Source: Streptomyces sp. ISL-94 (GTDB lineage Bacteria > Actinomycetota > Actinomycetes > Streptomycetales > Streptomycetaceae). Taken from it: a DNA stretch of 35,367 bases. Each line of letters begins with the position of its first letter. Position 1 is the first letter of the stretch. A program made the position numbers and the translations under genes. Positions 13,585 to 21,012 of this stretch are shown piece by piece. Location of the stretch: the NCBI RefSeq assembly GCF_018614075.1, contig NZ_JAGGOZ010000033.1, positions 38,198-73,564 of the forward strand, written 5' to 3'. The notes under the pieces are model-generated. The model saw nothing but the letters and a program-made list of their open reading frames with translations. It had not been told where the DNA came from and did no database searches.

Positions 13585-13868
13585 CTACAGGGTGTCGCTG
13601 TTGGGTTCGAACTCGTGGGCGTCGGCGGGAAGGGCGCTGAGGACGCCGGACCGGATCTCTCCGGTGAGGGCAGACAGGACGAACCGGGCGCATGGGACGG
13701 GGTGATGTTCCCCCTCCGGGCCGCGGCCGGCATCGGCCATCACGGTCCATTCCTCGGGCTTCCATTCAGTGCGACCGTCCACTGCTCCGGTTTCTGGCCC
13801 GGCTGGATGAACCAGTAGAGGTAGTGGCCGCTTCCTTCGACGTTGGCCCAGGGGCAGCGCGCGAGCGT
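13585..13868 (-). pseudogene. SUKH (SMI1/KNR4)-like protein remnant, 5'-truncated and frameshifted
   Basis: Two minus-strand frames together give a recognisable SUKH C-terminal half. From about 13868 to 13746 the sequence reads PWANVEGSGHYLYWFIQPGQ followed by KPEQWTV. In another frame, from 13782 to 13585, it reads EWKPEEWTVMADAGRGPEGE, then FVLSALTGEIRSGVLSALP and HEFEP. The segment around 13750-13790 encodes the KPE(Q/E)WTV phrase twice in different frames, so a short duplication or indel broke the gene. The N-terminal half is absent, because the upstream sequence is the terminator of the next gene. SUKH proteins often act as immunity proteins to toxins, which fits the conflict-rich neighbourhood. 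Confidence 0.5.
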
Positions 13869-13874
13869 GCCGAG

Positions 13875-13899
13875 GGGCCCGGCCGCGGGGGCCGGGCCC
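13875..13899 (-). terminator. Terminator of the DUF6104 gene
   Basis: A perfect 10-bp stem (GGGCCCGGCC, 13875-13884, with 13890-13899) and 5-nt loop begins 8 nt past the stop of the minus-strand small gene. Confidence 0.75.
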
Positions 13900-13906
13900 G
13901 GGCGGG

Positions 13907-14092
13907 CTACTCGTCGGCGTCCTCGTCGTCGTCCAGGCGGGCCAGCCAGGTGGCCAGGCGTTCCACCGGGACCTCGAAGTCCGGGTTCAGGTCGACGAAG
14001 GTGCGCAGCTGCTCGGCGAGCCACTCGAAGGTGACCTCCTCAGCGCCGCGCCGCTTCTCCAGCTCCTCGATGCCGCGATCGGTGAAGTACAA
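13907..14092 (-). CDS. DUF6104-family small protein (61 aa)
   Basis: The product is MYFTDRGIEELEKRRGAEEV followed by TFEWLAEQLRTFVDLNPDFE and VPVERLATWLARLDDDED. I recognise this as the small, strongly conserved actinobacterial protein annotated as DUF6104; function unknown. It is a soluble helical protein with an acidic C-terminus. The family N-terminus (MYFTDRGIEELE) fits a TTG start at 14092 with GGAG 6 nt upstream. The longer open frame to 14206 adds an unsupported Arg/His-rich leader. It is divergent from the VMAP protease gene and followed by a terminator. Confidence 0.82.
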   Translation of the reverse strand: MYFTDRGIEELEKRRGAEEVTFEWLAEQLRTFVDLNPDFEVPVERLATWLARLDDDEDADE

Positions 14093-14162
14093 GTCGGGCT
14101 CCGTGCCGTGATGAGGGTGTTCAGGGGGCGTTTCCCGCCAGGATAATCCGCGGACGCGAAGA

Positions 14163-14180
14163 CACCTCCCGCCCGAGGTG
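14163..14180. promoter_or_regulatory. Palindrome CACCTC-N6-GAGGTG before the conflict operon
   Basis: A perfect interrupted palindrome in the 129-bp divergent region between the DUF6104 gene and the VMAP gene. It ends 9 nt upstream of a -10-like TAGCCT (14190-14195), and transcription from there would give a leader of about 20 nt to ATG 14222. It is a candidate operator for the conflict operon. No good -35 is visible, which is common for activator-dependent promoters. Confidence 0.4.
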
Positions 14181-14221
14181 ACCCGGCGGTAGCCTGGATG
14201 CCTCACGAGCGGGGGGCGCGG

Positions 14222-16279
14222 ATGACGGAGGGGCGCACGGTCGGCTCAGCGCGCGCCTTCGAACTCCTCGAGCCCCTCGTCCAGGCGGCGACCGTACGCG
14301 TCCACGCCCCCTCGGCCGGGTATGAGACTCCCGGGACCGGACCCACCTGGGGCAGCGGCTTCTTCATCGCTCCCGGCTGGATCCTGACGTGCGCGCACGT
14401 GGTCGGCGAAGGGGGTGCTGCGGTGCGTCTGACGGGGCGCGAGGTCGGCATCACCTTCTCCTCCGGGGGCAACGGCGGCACGGGGACCGTCACCGGGCGC
14501 GTGGAATGCGTACTGCCCGAGCGGCTGGAGGAGCGGCGGCCCGGCCGACGGGCCCTGTGGGACCTGCCCGACCTGGCGCTCATCCGGGTGCTCGCCCCCG
14601 TCTCGCACGCCTGCGTATGGCTGACCGACCGCTCCAAGCCCCGCTTCGACGAGGTCGCCTACTTCGGCTGCACCGAGGACCTCGGCACCCCCGAGATCAC
14701 CGGCCGCACCACCCGGCTGCGCGGCACCGCCGGCAATGGCGCCGCCATCCGGCTCGGCGACGACGACGAGATCGAGCCCGGGATGTCCGGCGGCCCCGTG
14801 GTGGACCTGGCCCGCGGCGAGGTCGTCGGAGTGGTGAAGGCCCGGCGGCACACCGGCGGCGGAGGGCTCGCCGTCTCCGTCGTACAGCTGCGCACCCTGC
14901 CCATGGCCGCGCGCGGCCAGATCGGGCTCTACCGCCGGGTCATGCAGGCCCACGACCGGCACCACTACGACCAGCACCTGAGCGACCTCGACAGCCGGCG
15001 GACCTGGACGGACGTGCACGGCGAACTCCCCACCGAGGCCGACCCGCACGAGGGGCGCGGCCGGCTCACCCCCGGCGAGCGCACCACCCTGTACGGGCTG
15101 CTCGCCGAACTGCCCCCGCCGGGCTCCTCGGAGGTCGTACGGGCCCTGGTCGAGGCGGCGCGCGGCGAGGAGCCGGACCCCCATCCGCTCGCCCCGCTGA
15201 GCTGGCGCGACGGGATCGGGCTGCTGCGCGACCCGCCGGGCGGCACGGGGGAGGCCGCGGCGATGCTCCGCTACGCGACGGACGTGAGCGTGGCCGACTA
15301 CCGCGAGCCGCCCGCCCCCGGCGCCGACGAGGACCTGTGGGACTGGGTACGGGCCACGGCCGAGCGGCTGTGGCGGCCCCTGCGCCGGGAGCTCGGCGAG
15401 CGCCACGAGCGGGGCCTGGCCGACCGGGAGCGCCGTCGGCGGGCCTCGGCCGTGCGGGCGGTACGCGGCCCGGCCCGGCCGGCGGGCGGGCTGCCGACCG
15501 GGGCGTCGGTCCTGCTGGAGTTATGGCCCCACGGCTGGGAGGACGTCTACGACTGGGCGGTCTCCGTGCTGGCCGGCCCGGCGCACCCCGGGCGGCTCAC
15601 GCCGGTGGAGTCCGGCGTACGGGTCCCACCGCGCGGGCTGCGCGAGGCCTTGCGGGCCCCGCTCGCCGAGGGCTTCAGGCGCTGCGACACCCACGAGGCG
15701 GCAGCCCTGCTCGAAGTGGCCGTCGACCCCGAGCTGTTCGGGATCGCGGTGGACGAATGGGTGCTGTCGGGCGGGGTGCCGCTGGGGGTGCAGCGGCCGG
15801 TGGTGCTGCGCCACGCCCGCGGGACCGCGAGCCCCGCCGCGGCCGCCCGGTGGGCGCGCGTCCAGGCCGGACCCTTGCTGGACCAACGGGCCGACTGCCT
15901 GCGGGGACGCCCGCGCAGCCCGTCGGCGCCGTGGCTCGCCGCGCTGCCGGACAACACCGTGCCGGTGCACTGCCGGGCGCCCGGGCCGGAACCGACGCGC
16001 GGGGCGCTGCACGCGGTGCGGGACGCCGGATACGGGGTGGTGGTGTGCAGGCGGCCCCCCGCGGACCCGGGGATGTCGTGCGCTCCGTTCCACCGGGGGC
16101 TGCGGGCGGAGCTGGTCGAGGCCGGCCGGGGGGAGGTGCTGCCCCTGCGGTTCCAGGCCCTGCGGGGGCGGGCGTTCGGGGCGGACCCGGACGCGTACTG
16201 GGCGGCGGGGATCGCGCTCGTCTGGGACGACCCCGCACGCGCCCTGCCCGAGGACGAGCCGCTCCAGGGGGACCTGTGA
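14222..16279 (+). CDS. Trypsin-like protease-VMAP fusion (vWA-MoxR-associated protein), 685 aa
   Basis: The N-terminal trypsin-like serine protease has an intact triad: His59 in GWILTCAHVV, Asp117 in LPDLALIRV and Ser189 in EPGMSGGPVV. A middle helical region (about 285-380, LTPGERTTLYGLLAELPPPG and following) corresponds to the VMAP middle domain. The C-terminal part contains VLLELWPHGWEDVYDWAVSV, PELFGIAVDEWVLSGGVPLG and the end ALVWDDPARALPEDEPLQ, which fit the VMAP-C domain. In VMAP-MoxR-vWA ternary conflict systems this component is thought to be the effector controlled by the ATPase and vWA partners. I chose ATG 14222 (GC-rich purine run upstream) over 14198, which lacks a leader after the putative -10. 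The MoxR gene follows 22 nt later. Confidence 0.85.
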   Translation: MTEGRTVGSARAFELLEPLVQAATVRVHAPSAGYETPGTGPTWGSGFFIAPGWILTCAHVVGEGGAAVRLTGREVGITFSSGGNGGTGTVTGRVECVLPERLEERRPGRRALWDLPDLALIRVLAPVSHACVWLTDRSKPRFDEVAYFGCTEDLGTPEITGRTTRLRGTAGNGAAIRLGDDDEIEPGMSGGPVVDLARGEVVGVVKARRHTGGGGLAVSVVQLRTLPMAARGQIGLYRRVMQAHDRHHYDQHLSDLDSRRTWTDVHGELPTEADPHEGRGRLTPGERTTLYGLLAELPPPGSSEVVRALVEAARGEEPDPHPLAPLSWRDGIGLLRDPPGGTGEAAAMLRYATDVSVADYREPPAPGADEDLWDWVRATAERLWRPLRRELGERHERGLADRERRRRASAVRAVRGPARPAGGLPTGASVLLELWPHGWEDVYDWAVSVLAGPAHPGRLTPVESGVRVPPRGLREALRAPLAEGFRRCDTHEAAALLEVAVDPELFGIAVDEWVLSGGVPLGVQRPVVLRHARGTASPAAAARWARVQAGPLLDQRADCLRGRPRSPSAPWLAALPDNTVPVHCRAPGPEPTRGALHAVRDAGYGVVVCRRPPADPGMSCAPFHRGLRAELVEAGRGEVLPLRFQALRGRAFGADPDAYWAAGIALVWDDPARALPEDEPLQGDL

Positions 16280-16301
16280 CCGGCAGGAGGGAACAGCACC
16301 C

Positions 16302-17369
16302 ATGAACGACGAATGGCTCATCTACCGCGGTGTCGGCGAACCCCACGACGGGATCGACGCCCTGCCCGATCCGCCGCCGTGGCGGGACTTCGACGGCGGC
16401 CCGGTGGGGGAGGAGGGCGGCCCGGCCGCGGGCGCGTCGGTGGCCGACGGCAACATCGCCCGGCGGCTCGGCGCGCACCGGCAGGCCGCGGAGCTGCACC
16501 GGCCCGAGCCGGAGGAGCTGGAGGCCATCAACGCCGCGCTGTACCTGCGGCGGCCGCTGCTGGTGACCGGCTTTCCCGGGACGGGCAAGTCCACGCTCGC
16601 GCACGCCGTCGCCCACGAGCTGAAGCTGGGGCGGGTGCTGCGCTGGCCGGTGGTGTCGCGGACGGTGCTCCAGGACGGGCTGTACCGCTACGACGCGCTG
16701 GCCCGGCTCCAGGACGTGCAGCTGGCGGCGAGCGGCGGCTCCCCGGGCGGGACGCGGGCGGGGGCTCCGGGCGGGACACCGGCGGGGGCTCCCGGCGGGG
16801 TGCCCGGCATCGGGAAGTACATCCGGCTCGGGCCGCTCGGCACGGCGCTGCTGCCCACGGGACGGCCGCGCGTCCTGCTCATCGACGAGCTCGACAAGAG
16901 CGACATCGACCTGCCCAACGACCTGCTGAACGTGCTGGAGGAAGGGGAGTTCGCCCTCCCCGAGCTGGAGCGGGTCGCCGACACCGAGCCCGAGGTGCAG
17001 GTCCTCACCGACGACGGGGCGAAGGTGACCGTCCGGGGCGGCCGGGTGCGCTGCCGGGCGTTCCCCTTCATCATCCTGACCAGCAACGGGGAACGGGACT
17101 TCCCCGCCGCCCTGCTGCGCCGGTGCATCCAGCTCAAGCTGGGCCAGCCAGGCGAGAAACGGCTCGCCACCATGGTCCGCGCCCACCTGGGCGAGGAGGC
17201 CGCCCGGCTCGGGGCCGACCTGATCCGGGAGTTCCTCAACCGCTCCCAGTCCGAGCTGGTCGCCGCCGACCAGCTGCTCAACGCCGTCTACCTGACCCAC
17301 TACGCCGCCCCGCCCACCCGCGAGGACCTCGCGGACCTGCTCATCCAGCGCCTCGACCGCCCGAGGTGA
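16302..17369 (+). CDS. MoxR-type AAA+ ATPase of the VMAP ternary system (355 aa)
   Basis: AAA+ ATPase with Walker A GFPGTGKST (90-98), Walker B VLLIDELDKSD (191-201), sensor 1 FIILTSNGERDFPAALLRRC containing the arginine-finger region, and the MoxR-like placement of a second helical domain. The family acts as a chaperone or remodeller together with a vWA protein. Unusual here is a Gly/Pro/Ala-rich insertion at about 145-168, built of a repeated 8-residue unit (PGGTRAGA, PGGTPAGA), between the Walker A and B motifs. ATG 16302 has GGAGGG 10 nt upstream. Situated 22 nt after the VMAP gene and 6 nt before the vWA gene, so clearly one operon. Confidence 0.88.
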   Translation: MNDEWLIYRGVGEPHDGIDALPDPPPWRDFDGGPVGEEGGPAAGASVADGNIARRLGAHRQAAELHRPEPEELEAINAALYLRRPLLVTGFPGTGKSTLAHAVAHELKLGRVLRWPVVSRTVLQDGLYRYDALARLQDVQLAASGGSPGGTRAGAPGGTPAGAPGGVPGIGKYIRLGPLGTALLPTGRPRVLLIDELDKSDIDLPNDLLNVLEEGEFALPELERVADTEPEVQVLTDDGAKVTVRGGRVRCRAFPFIILTSNGERDFPAALLRRCIQLKLGQPGEKRLATMVRAHLGEEAARLGADLIREFLNRSQSELVAADQLLNAVYLTHYAAPPTREDLADLLIQRLDRPR

Positions 17370-17375
17370 CGGGCC

Positions 17376-20300
17376 GTGCCCCCACGCGCTGCGCCGCCCG
17401 GCGGGCCGTCCGCCCGCCCGCCCGGCATCCGTGAACTGGCCGCGCTGCTGCGCGCCGCCGGGCTCGACCCGTCCGCCGAGGAGCTCGCCGACGCGCTGTG
17501 GCTGGCCGGGCGCATCCGCCGCCCGGGACCTGCCGAGCCGGGGACGCGCGAGCCGCCCCCGGAGCCGGAGGAGGAGGATCCGGTCAGCCCGCCCGAGCCG
17601 CCCGTACGGCCAGAGGCGGAGGCTGAGGATCCGGTCAGGCTCTACGTGGCCGGGGCCGGCCGCGCCGGCGAGGCGGCCGAGGCCGAACTACCCGGGGAGG
17701 CGCCCGCGGAGCGCGCGGTGCCTGTACGGGTGCCCGGGGCGGCCGCGCTGCCCCGCATCCTGGAGATCCAGCGGGCCCTGCGCGCCCTGCAGCGGCACCG
17801 GCCGCCCGGCCCGCCCACCCGGATGGTGCTCGACGAGGAGGCCACCGTCGAGGCCAGCGCCCGGGCCCTCGGACCGGTCATCCCGGTGCTCCGGCCGGAG
17901 AGCCGGCGCGAGGCGACCGTACGGCTGGTGATGGACGCGTCGCCGTCGATGGCCGTGTGGCAGGACATGTTCGAGGAACTGCGGTCCGTGTGCGAGCGGC
18001 TCGGCGCCTTCCGGGACGTCCAGGTGCACTACCTCCACCGGCTCGCGGACGGCACGGCCGCGCTCGGGCGCAGCCCGGTCGCCGGACCCGGCCTGCGCTC
18101 CGGGGACCAGCTGCGCGACCCCACCGGCCGCGCGCTGACCATGGTCGTCTCCGACTGCGCCGGACCGCTCTGGCGCGAGGGCACGGCCCAGCGGCTGCTG
18201 TACCGCTGGGCCCAGTGCACCCCGTGCGTGGTCGTCCAGCCGCTGCCCCAGCGGCTGTGGGCCCGCAGCTGGCTGCCGACCGAGCGGGGCACGCTCTCCC
18301 GGGCCGAGGGCGGCATCGGCGGGAGCGGGGTGAAGCTGAAATTCCGGTCGGACCGGCCGCCGTTGCCCGGGCGGCCCACGGGAGGGCTGACCGTACCGGT
18401 GCTGCCGCCGAGCGCCACCGCGCTCGGGGCGTGGGCCCGGCTCGTCGCGGGGCTCGGCACCGGCCCGGTACCGGCCGAGGTGGGCCGGGTCCTGGCCGCT
18501 CACCCGGCCGCGCCGCTGCCCCCGCCGCGCGCCGTACGCCCGCCGCGCGAGCTGGTGGCCCGGTTCCGCTCCTCGGCCGCGCCCCGCGCCGTACAGCTGG
18601 CGGTGTACCTGTCGGCGGCCCCGCTGACGCTGCCCGTGATGCGGCTGGTGCAGCGCACGATGCTGCCGGACTCCGAGCCCTCGGACCTGGCGGAGGTGCT
18701 GCTCGGCGGGCTGCTGCGGCGCAGCACCGAAGTGCCCGGGCAGTGGTACGAGTTCGTACCCGGGGTGCAGGACGTACTGCTGGGGCCGCTGGGACGGGAC
18801 GAGGCCGCGCTGGTGCTCAAACACTGCTCCGAGTACGTACTGGCCCACTTCGGCCGGGGCGTACGCAACTTCCCGGCACTCGCCGTATCGCAGCTGACCG
18901 GTGCGCCCATGGCGGAGGCCGGCACCGCGGCCGGCGACCCCGAACGGGCTCCCGCCGGGCGGCTCCCGCAGGCCTTCGCACAGGTCTCGGCCAAGGTCGT
19001 ACGGCGCTACCTGCCCGGGATGCCGGACGAGGGCCCGGCCGTCCGGGAGCCCGCGCCCCCGGTGCCCGGCAGGGCCGGCGCGGTCCAGGCCGCCCGGGAC
19101 CGGCTCGCGGACGGGGACGCGGACGGGGACGGCGACGCCCGGGCACTGTACGAGGCCGTGGCCGTACTGCGCCGGGCCGTGGCCTCCCCCGCCGGACCCG
19201 GTGACCCGCCGGAGGAGGCCGAGACCGAGCTGGCGGGCGCGCTGCTGCGGCTGTGGGCGGCGCAGCGTGACCCCGAACTCCTCGCCGAGGCCGAGCGCGC
19301 CCTCGCCGGCCTGGGCAGGGCTCCGGCGCGGGCCCTGCTCGGCCGGGTGTACTACGAGCGGGCCCTGGCGGCGGAGCCCGACGCGGAGCTGCTGGCCGCG
19401 GCGGACCGGGAGTTCGCCGCGGCGGGCGCCGCCGCCGGCCCCGGGCTGCGGCGGGAGTGCGCCGTGCGCCGGGCCGAGACCCTGATCCGGCTGAGCGCGC
19501 TGCGCGACGATCCGGGCCCGCTGCGCGAGGCGCGCGCCGCCCTGGAGCCCCTGGCCGGCCCCGCCGACGGGACCGCCTCCCATCCGGAGCCCGGGCGGGC
19601 CCTGGGCCGGGTCCTCCTGGCCCTGCTGCCCCGCACCCCCGACCCGGCCGAGCGCACCGCCCTGGCCGAACAGGCCGCGGCCCGCCTGGCCCTGGACCCC
19701 GCCGCCGGACGCGGGGCGCGCGCCCGGGCGCGGGTGGAACTGGCCGGCGCCCTGCGCCACCTGCCCGGACGCCTGGAGGAGGCCGCCGCACAGCTGGACG
19801 AAGCCCTCGCCGAGGCGGGCGGGGACCAGGAGCTGCGGGTGGCCGCCCTGGTGTGCCTGGCCCGGGTGCACCGGGCACGGTACGAGCGGGACGCCGGCCC
19901 GGCGGCCTTGGAGGACGCCGCCGAGGCCTACGGCCGGGCCCGGCGGCTGATCCCCCGGGACGCGGAGGCCTTCGGGGAGCTGCTGCCCGAGTGGGGCGAC
20001 GTACTCCTGGACCGGGCGCGGGCCGCCGACGGGCGGCGGTTCACCGGAGCCGCCGTACGCGTCCTGCGCGAGAGCCGGGCCGCCGTACCGCAGTCCGACC
20101 CCGGATCGGCGCACCGGCTGCTGAGGCTGGCCACCGGGCTCAGGCTGAGGCACGCCTATGAGGGCGACCCGGTGGACCTGCGGGAGGCGGAGTACCTGCT
20201 GGAACTGGCCGTCCGGCACAGCCGCGACCCGCTGGAGCGGGCCCGCGCCTGGCGGGACCACGGCGACGTGCAGCAGGAGATCCACGGCCACACCCGGGCG

Positions 20301-20627
20301 GCCGACCGCCTCGACCGGGCGGCGGACTCCTACCGGCGGGCCTGGCGGGCCGCCTTGGAGGCCGACCGCGCGGAGCGGCGGGCCACCGACACAGCCGTTC
20401 AACTGGCCGCCCGTGTACAGGAATTGCGCGGGGAGGTACTGGAGCGCCTGGCCCGGCCCCGGGCGGCCCTGGACGCGTACCGCTCGGCGCTGGAGCTGTG
20501 GGCACGGCTTGAGGCGGGCGGCGCGGGTGCCGGGGGCGGCGGGGGCGGCGGGGGCGGCGAGCGACGGGCGGGCGAACGGTCCGAAGCGCTCCGCGCACGG
20601 GTCCGGGCCCTGGAGGCAGGGCTCTGA
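17376..20627 (+). CDS. SAV_2336-type protein: N-terminal domain, vWA domain and long helical-repeat tail (1083 aa)
   Basis: The N-terminus GIRELAALLRAAGLDPSAEE is the SAV_2336 N-terminal domain. It is followed by a Pro/Glu-rich linker and then a vWA domain with the MIDAS motif DASPS (187-191) and a second acidic site TMVVSDCAG (Asp260). Residues about 390-570 form a winged-helix/adaptor region. From about 600 to 1060 the sequence is Ala/Arg/Glu-rich helical pairs consistent with tetratricopeptide-like repeats (for example LLAEAERALAGLGRAPARAL and LEEAAAQLDEALAEAGG). The C-terminus has a poly-Gly run near 1050-1060. It supplies the vWA partner of the MoxR/VMAP system and a large protein-binding scaffold. 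The GTG start at 17376 has GAGGTGA upstream, 6 nt after the MoxR stop. Confidence 0.82.
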   Translation: MPPRAAPPGGPSARPPGIRELAALLRAAGLDPSAEELADALWLAGRIRRPGPAEPGTREPPPEPEEEDPVSPPEPPVRPEAEAEDPVRLYVAGAGRAGEAAEAELPGEAPAERAVPVRVPGAAALPRILEIQRALRALQRHRPPGPPTRMVLDEEATVEASARALGPVIPVLRPESRREATVRLVMDASPSMAVWQDMFEELRSVCERLGAFRDVQVHYLHRLADGTAALGRSPVAGPGLRSGDQLRDPTGRALTMVVSDCAGPLWREGTAQRLLYRWAQCTPCVVVQPLPQRLWARSWLPTERGTLSRAEGGIGGSGVKLKFRSDRPPLPGRPTGGLTVPVLPPSATALGAWARLVAGLGTGPVPAEVGRVLAAHPAAPLPPPRAVRPPRELVARFRSSAAPRAVQLAVYLSAAPLTLPVMRLVQRTMLPDSEPSDLAEVLLGGLLRRSTEVPGQWYEFVPGVQDVLLGPLGRDEAALVLKHCSEYVLAHFGRGVRNFPALAVSQLTGAPMAEAGTAAGDPERAPAGRLPQAFAQVSAKVVRRYLPGMPDEGPAVREPAPPVPGRAGAVQAARDRLADGDADGDGDARALYEAVAVLRRAVASPAGPGDPPEEAETELAGALLRLWAAQRDPELLAEAERALAGLGRAPARALLGRVYYERALAAEPDAELLAAADREFAAAGAAAGPGLRRECAVRRAETLIRLSALRDDPGPLREARAALEPLAGPADGTASHPEPGRALGRVLLALLPRTPDPAERTALAEQAAARLALDPAAGRGARARARVELAGALRHLPGRLEEAAAQLDEALAEAGGDQELRVAALVCLARVHRARYERDAGPAALEDAAEAYGRARRLIPRDAEAFGELLPEWGDVLLDRARAADGRRFTGAAVRVLRESRAAVPQSDPGSAHRLLRLATGLRLRHAYEGDPVDLREAEYLLELAVRHSRDPLERARAWRDHGDVQQEIHGHTRAADRLDRAADSYRRAWRAALEADRAERRATDTAVQLAARVQELRGEVLERLARPRAALDAYRSALELWARLEAGGAGAGGGGGGGGGERRAGERSEALRARVRALEAGL

Positions 20628-20717
20628 CGGCGGCGCCGCGCTTGTTTCCGCGCACCGGCCGGAGGGAAAGGGCAGTGGACCATCGAACACGGCAAGCAAC
20701 AGGGGGACGGACGGCCC

Positions 20718-20912
20718 ATGGTGACGAAGGATCAGGAAGTGGCAGCGGAGACCCCCGCCTGCCCCGGGCGGCTCCCGGACCTCTCCGGGCTCGACCTGGC
20801 CGCCCTGCGCGGGATCGACCATCCCGTGCTCGCCCAGGTGATCGAAGGCATGGTGGAGCGGGTCACCCACCCCGCCGAGATCCTCAACGCCTTCGACTCC
20901 GGAGTCGCCTGA
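20718..20912 (+). CDS. fxsA: FxSxx-COOH peptide, cyclophane RiPP precursor (FxsA), 64 aa
   Basis: The precursor shows the family leader LPDLSGLDLAALRGIDHPVL (19-38) and a helical stretch VIEGMVERVTHP, ending in NAFDSGVA. The Phe59-Asp60-Ser61 core is the residue triplet that Fxs-type radical SAM enzymes target for a three-residue cyclophane. In the name-giving motif the protein ends five residues from the Phe (FxSxx); here it ends six from it (FDSGVA), one extra residue. ATG 20718 is preceded by GGGGGAC. A gap of 90 bp separates it from the vWA gene and 100 bp from fxsB, so it may have its own promoter, which is useful for a precursor needed in excess. No protease site is obvious. Confidence 0.85.
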   Translation: MVTKDQEVAAETPACPGRLPDLSGLDLAALRGIDHPVLAQVIEGMVERVTHPAEILNAFDSGVA

Positions 20913-21012
20913 CCCCGCCCGGTGCGGCTGGAGTTGACCGCTTTCCGCCGTTAGCCGGGACCATCCGGAGGGCAGGGATGGACCGTCCGCAGGGGAGGGT
21001 GGAGGGGGAGCG

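Noticed and set aside
13345..13818. Plus-strand frames of 70-157 codons around attR and the SUKH remnant
   Set aside because: They run through the displaced sodN 3' end and terminator hairpin and have no family-like sequence.
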